In this document: positions 17,326-21,031 of the stretch, one piece after another | Layout: the number at the start of each line of letters is the position of its first letter | Position numbering within the stretch: position 1 is the stretch's first letter | Made by a program: the position numbers and the translations under genes | The notes under the pieces: model-generated | The model's input: the letters and a program-made list of their open reading frames with translations, nothing else | What the model was told of the DNA's origin: nothing | Database searches by the model: none | Origin: Chara braunii | Taxonomy: Eukaryota > Streptophyta > Charophyceae > Charales > Characeae | Length of the DNA: 21,031 nt | Assembly (NCBI GenBank): GCA_003427395.1 | Contig: BFEA01000577.1 | Coordinates: forward strand, 48,241-69,271 | Reading direction: 5' to 3'

Positions 17326-18690
17326 CTATGTTTGGTTTCCCTTCGACGTTTCCCAACCTTGAAAAATTTTCTTCCCATTTGGACGAATTTCCATTAACTT
17401 CCGCAATTTATGTTCCTCCTGTGTCTTTTGGATGTGCCAGGTTCCCGGTGGGTCTATCGAATTTGGGGCAAGTAGTTTCTTCCATTCTTTTGGGATAATC
17501 TTGATGAAGCTTGCCGGTTTCTCTTCCATCTGCCTCATTTGTCCCAGACTCTCCTTCACCTCTTCTATTGTCCGCCAATCCTCTGAGAAGGCATTCCAAA
17601 TATCTCTAATTCTCAGCACCCCTCGCTCAATCTACTTCCTTCCTACACTTTGGGGTTCTGCACCCAGCCACTGATCGTTCTCTCCTCTTATCTTTGGGTT
17701 TTCGAAGATTGGTTGTGCGAGGACTTCTCCATTTGTCACTGGCTCCACCCATATATCTGGCCGCAGTTTCCTCCAGCCTGAATTAGTACAGCCCACATCG
17801 GTGACTTTACTTTCCTTCCTCGGTAAGAGTAAAGGAAGACACAGGTCCATACATCTCCCGTCCTCATCAGGTTTCATTTGTCTGCTAGGATCTTCTCTAC
17901 TAAGTGCACCCAGTGGGGGACATGTTTTTCTAAGCAGGCTCTCACGATCCATTTCACCAACATTGCCTCATTTTGCTTTGCCGGATCTTGCATTCCTAGC
18001 CCACCTTCTCTCCTTGGGAGACACAACATCTCCCACGTCACTTTAAAGATAAAGTTCTCTTGTTCTTTTGCAAACGGCTTCCAGATGAACCTCTCTACCT
18101 TCCTCCTTATCTGTTCGTACGTGGCGTCGCCAACCTTTCTTATTGCACCAACAAACCACAACAGGGCAAACAATGCTCCATTTAGGACCAACGCTTTGTC
18201 GAAGATTAAGAGGTGTCGTGCCTTCTCCCATGTTATGAATCGATGCAAAGATTTTTTGAGCAGGATGCCATCTTGAGCAACCGAGCAGTATCAACGATAT
18301 TTGTACCCCCAGGAACCTCTCTGGCTTGTCCTGTTCGATCCGTTTCATTCCCCACTCTATTTCCAACTTGAATGTCTCCGGGAGTAGATAGATCGACTTA
18401 TGCCAGTTGATGGTGGCTTCCGAAAGCAGTGAGAATTCGTGCAGGTAGTCTTTCAGTGCGGTTAGTGATTCTACCGAGTTCTACGAGACGATGAATAGGT
18501 CATCCGCCAGGGCCTTCACTTTGTAAGTTGTCGGACCTGTTGGCATACCTCTAATTTGTGGATGTTCTAATGTTGTTCAAAACCACTTCGAACTGAACTA
18601 CAAACAAGAGGGGAGCCAACGGGCATCCCTGTCGTAGGGATCTTGTCACGTTGAACTCATCCGAGAGCCGTCCATTGATTATAACCGTGA
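17326..18690 (-). pseudogene. LINE ORF2 relic: reverse transcriptase second half and thumb
   Basis: The minus strand carries INGRLSDEF...SLRQGCPLAPLLFVV (RT motif 4, about 18640-18611), then after a shift KALADDLFIVS (catalytic A-D-D at 18507-18499), a TAG at 18483-18481, INWHKSIYLLP, ERFLGVQIS, then in another frame ALVLNGALFALLWF, RREGGLGMQDPAKQ, and finally SGWRKLRPDIW, LAQPIFENPKI and IPKEWKKLL. This order is that of an L1-type RT and its C-terminal extension. The Asp pair is kept. Interruptions include TAG 18483, TAG 17632 and frameshifts near 18530, 18260 and 17910. The endonuclease and RT motifs 0-3 are absent upstream. The last frame ends at 17326, near a 10-base A run (17298-17307 as T). 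Confidence 0.88.
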
Positions 18691-19756
18691 CTGCCGCTGT
18701 TGAGGGGCCTCTGGTCTTGGTTTGGCCTGACTTGGTCATGGACCCAACGACCCCGAGTACTGTGGCTGTGCCACCGACGCTTCTTGTCTTCCTTCTTGCC
18801 CTCCTTGAGAGCCCCCCTACCGAGATTGTCGGTTCCTTTGACACTGACTTTCTTTGTGAAAGAAGGCTCTGCACCTTCTACATCTTGGAGTGTCGGAGGA
18901 TGCCAAGTTCACCGTCAACGTATCTCCCTCAAACGTCACAACTGATATCTTGTCTTTCATATTCGGCCTTGCCGCCGGGTCCAGGTTGAATTTGAGGTTG
19001 ATGAGGGCTGGCTTATGTCTGTCCTGTTCAGCTGGGTGTGTATGGAAGACCGTCCCAATCACCTTCGCCGCTTGGGCTTCCAGATAGAACATTGCTAGAT
19101 ACATCTAGCGGTACTTGTACTGCTATTACCCAGAAGTTCGCCTCTTCTTCCTGCCGCCTCTGTTCCTGTAGTTGAGCTCTCGTCAGCCAAGGCTTAAACT
19201 CCATCACGTACCTGGTAGGTCCGAGTGTTACCTCGTCCCTTCCCTTAGTCAGCATCAATTGCCTTACTGTCATGCTTTTCGCCACGTATGAGACAACGTT
19301 TTGACCCTCCACCTTTATCCTCCCTCTTCGGAACGTGCTTGTGTCGAAGTCTCCATTCTGCGTGCGTACGTCCTTGTATGCCCTTACGATATCATCCTTT
19401 GTCTTCTTCGGCAAAAACCTTGCTGCCTCTCGAAAAATCACCGTTACTGTGTGATCTTTTAGCCATTCCACTTTCGTCCTGTCTATCCGGTTGTTGACCT
19501 TGAAGGTGACTTATCTCCCGTTGGCCGTCATTTCACCAGGGTCGATGGAGGTTGGTAGTATCCCTTCATCATAACACAGTCTTGCCAGTTCTCGTACTCT
19601 GTCTTCGTCTCCGTCTCCGTCCATTGGTTGCTCCGGAGCCGCGGGGGGGGATTGTGGCCCGCCCCCAATTTCCTCCATGTCCGCCATCCTCACGGTGACC
19701 CTTGCTCTCCTCCACGTGTCAGCTTTATTCCTTACTACCCTACTCGTTCCTTTCAA
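18691..19756 (-). pseudogene. LINE ORF1 relic: nucleic-acid-binding protein with CCHC knuckle
   Basis: The frame opens at 19756, with a more likely start at the ATG at 19687 (MADMEEIGG). It has a TAA at 19511-19513 and continues in register (VEWLKDHTVTVIFREAARFL, then RRGRIKVEGQNVVSYVAKSM, then EANFWVIAVQVPLDV). A shift near 19105 leads to VIGTVFHTHPAEQDRH and PARRCRR-type text ending in a complete knuckle CRRCRAFFHKESQC (18882-18841, C-x2-C-x4-H-x4-C). A further shift leads to a basic, Ser/Thr-rich tail that runs straight into RT sequence near 18690. ORF1 proteins of plant LINEs bind the element RNA; the DUF4283-like region followed by a knuckle is the usual layout. The start of the element beyond 19756 is not defined. 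Confidence 0.78.
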
Positions 19757-20288
19757 CCCTATTTACTTCCTACTCCTTCCTTATCCTGCTTGGTAACTCT
19801 TCTCTTTCCTAGCTCCCACTTCTGCATGTCTACCGTACTTCCTACGTCGGGTCAGGATACCGAGTGGCTGCGAGCAATTCCTTCATGGCCCCTACGAGCG
19901 CCATGATCGGGTGACGAAGCATGCGATGGCGGACCTGCCCTCTACCAGGTGGCTATCTCCGCGGTAGTTCCCTGCGTCAGCCCACGTCTCCCGTTACTGG
20001 CCGACCGCGCCCGGTCCGAGCGCTTGAATTAGCGCCAGCGGAGGCGCGACGGTCTGAGGGCCCCAAATTTCCAAAGAAATTGATCGTCATTTCCAATCGG
20101 CCCCGCCGGTGTTCTCTTCTCCCCCGCCGCCCCCGGCCTCCCGCCCTGTTCCCCTTCGACAAAATCTTTTTACTTTCCTGAAGAAGAAATATCGCGGCGA
20201 GTAAGTGCAACCACGCCTTCAGTTCGACACGATTCTCTCTTTTTTCTCACTCACTCTATTGTGGCGGCTGGCGAGTAGGCCCTACGGG
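19757..20288. other. GC-rich spacer, possible divergent leader region
   Basis: Pyrimidine-rich at 19757-19820 and GC-rich from 19920 to 20160. It separates the LINE 5' end (minus) from the plus-strand frame below and may hold the LINE 5'UTR and the leader of the next gene. I see no TATA box that I would defend. The frame at 19921-20181 looks like GC-driven openness. Confidence 0.35.
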
Positions 20289-21020
20289 ATGCAGGTGCCA
20301 GTGGAGCCAGTGGAGGAGGTTTTCCATCTGCATAGCACTAACGCAGCACACAAGCGCGCGTTTGAGACGAGGATGACTGCAGATGGGAAACTGCTCTCCC
20401 AATGGACGCAAAGAGAGGAGGGGGGCGGGGCGCAGAGTTTACCGCAAATTCCCNCCCCCCCCCCCGCCAAAGAAAAAAAGAAAAACAGAAAAAAGAAAAA
20501 AAAGAGTTTACGGGAAATTGCTGCCCTGAGCCCGGATACGTTCTTCCTCGGGTTGCTGCGCGCATCGAACTCTTATATCTCTGATACACAGAAGCGTGAA
20601 AATTTCTGGAGGGTGTTGGCTGAGTGGGAGATGAATAACATCTCAGCTGGGAGGGATAGGCGGGCTGGGCGAATCTTGCAGAGCGTTGACGGCCCCGATG
20701 GGCCCATAGTGAAACGTGAGAATCCTCCACACTTCAGTACTGCGAATCTAGAAGCTCAGGCTACTATTCTTCGGGGTTATGCCGATTTCCTAAAGAGGGA
20801 TTTCTTTGATGTGGCGTTCTTTGGGTTACAGATTGCACAGGAGCATGGCGTTGATGTAGGCACCACTCTCCCCGCCCACATTGCGGAAGCGATTGATCTG
20901 CGCGCGGCGCAGGGGCTTTCAACGCCTCCCCCAGCCTTTGCGGGCCCTACTGGGGCTGGAATGCAGGTGCACATGCCTTCTCTCAATCAGTGTGGTCCTT
21001 CGGGACATCCATTCCATTAA
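20289..21020 (+). CDS. unrecognised open reading frame, about 243 codons
   Basis: The frame is open from an ATG at 20205 to TAA at 21018-21020. I prefer the ATG at 20289 (MQVPVEPVEE) because residues upstream of it look like translated leader. The protein is polar, with the central segments PDTFFLGLLRASNSYI, RENFWRVLAEWEMNNI and ILRGYADFLKRDFFDVAFFG that look helical and well-formed, and a Pro/Gly/Ala-rich C-terminus. No domain is recognised. An ambiguous base (N at 20454) lies inside a C run, so the frame across it depends on the assembled run length. A lysine-rich block comes from the A-rich insert at 20451-20502. It could be a host gene or part of a lineage-specific element, and it is the only long uninterrupted frame with coding character in the window. 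Confidence 0.5.
   Translation: MQVPVEPVEEVFHLHSTNAAHKRAFETRMTADGKLLSQWTQREEGGGAQSLPQIPXPPPAKEKKKNRKKKKKSLREIAALSPDTFFLGLLRASNSYISDTQKRENFWRVLAEWEMNNISAGRDRRAGRILQSVDGPDGPIVKRENPPHFSTANLEAQATILRGYADFLKRDFFDVAFFGLQIAQEHGVDVGTTLPAHIAEAIDLRAAQGLSTPPPAFAGPTGAGMQVHMPSLNQCGPSGHPFH
20434..20519 (+). repeat. 17-bp imperfect direct repeats flanking a C-run/A-rich insert
   Basis: AGAGTTTACCGCAAATT (20434-20450) and AGAGTTTACGGGAAATT (20503-20519) match at 15 of 17 positions. Between them lie 52 bases consisting of a C run with an N, then A-rich sequence with G interruptions. The repeat plus insert is 69 bases (23 codons), so the reading frame is kept. The layout is that of a target-site duplication around a retroelement tail in minus orientation. 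Confidence 0.6.
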
Positions 21021-21031
21021 AATTGGAAGGA

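Larger units (their letters stand above)
15555..19756 (-). mobile_element. probable single LINE insertion, internally deleted and interrupted
   Basis: ORF1, RT second half, C-terminal ERN motif, 3'UTR and (AAT)n tail occur in the right order and orientation across 4.2 kb. Two parts are missing: the endonuclease with the first RT motifs (junction near 18690) and the zinc-finger-like region after the thumb (between 17326 and 16320, where about 1 kb of AT-rich DNA with a MITE now lies). Two independent copies are the alternative. Confidence 0.55.

Noticed and set aside
19921-20181. Plus-strand 86-codon GC-rich frame
   Set aside because: It is rich in Pro/Arg as expected of non-coding GC-rich DNA, with no motif.
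1-21031. CRISPR array, bacterial operon, defence system or prophage
   Set aside because: No regularly spaced identical repeats with unique spacers, no operon-like gene packing, and all recognisable proteins are eukaryotic transposable elements.

Overview
This is a eukaryotic, intron-capable, repeat-dense window with no intact conserved host gene that I can recognise. The element families (a Helitron with a plant-style Rep, a plant L1-type LINE whose ORF2 ends in the W-x-ERN-x-R-x-F signature, tRNA-derived SINEs, and a gag-like CCHC protein with a charged E/R/K-rich segment) point to the green-plant lineage. From memory of such gag-like proteins and LINEs, a streptophyte alga such as Chara is the best guess. 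That is an inference and was not searched.

Region 1 (1-5.5 kb). An (AT)n tract is followed by a partial hammerhead-ribozyme-like core. Then come a decayed unrecognised reading frame on the minus strand (1511 to 783), five degenerate copies of a ~30-bp motif spaced 60-76 bp apart, and a stretch with four GTAAGT donor-like sites and three short frames that can be joined in phase. Last is a minus-strand relic of ~390 codons (5088 to 3914) that I read tentatively as the upstream part of a reverse-transcriptase-type element.

Region 2 (5.5-11.2 kb). A diverged duplication (5526/5862) is followed by a long, heavily frameshifted Helitron replicase relic on the minus strand (10508 to 6270). It keeps the N-terminal cysteine pairs, the HUH motif and both catalytic tyrosines, but stops where the helicase should begin. 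A second, tiny Helitron piece lies at 11.1 kb.

Region 3 (11.2-15.6 kb). Three SINE-like tRNA heads lie in one orientation (11.4-11.9 kb). They are followed by a plus-strand gag-like relic with a degenerate zinc knuckle (12445-13597), a C-rich tract that is G-quadruplex-prone on the other strand, a 334-bp element with 32-bp terminal inverted repeats beginning CACT (14551-14884), and a clearer SINE with A and B boxes (15039-15325).

Region 4 (15.5-19.8 kb). Two minus-strand LINE pieces are probably one copy. ORF1 and part of the RT lie at 19756-17326, and the C-terminus, 3'UTR and (AAT)n tail at 16320-15555. The endonuclease and the front of the RT are deleted. About 1 kb of AT-rich sequence plus a 151-bp inverted-repeat element separates the two pieces.

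Region 5 (19.8-21 kb). One uninterrupted plus-strand frame ending at 21020 is the only plausibly intact coding region. It carries an in-frame C-run/A-rich insert flanked by 17-bp imperfect direct repeats. Most of the window is best read as nested, decayed transposable elements rather than a cooperating gene system.
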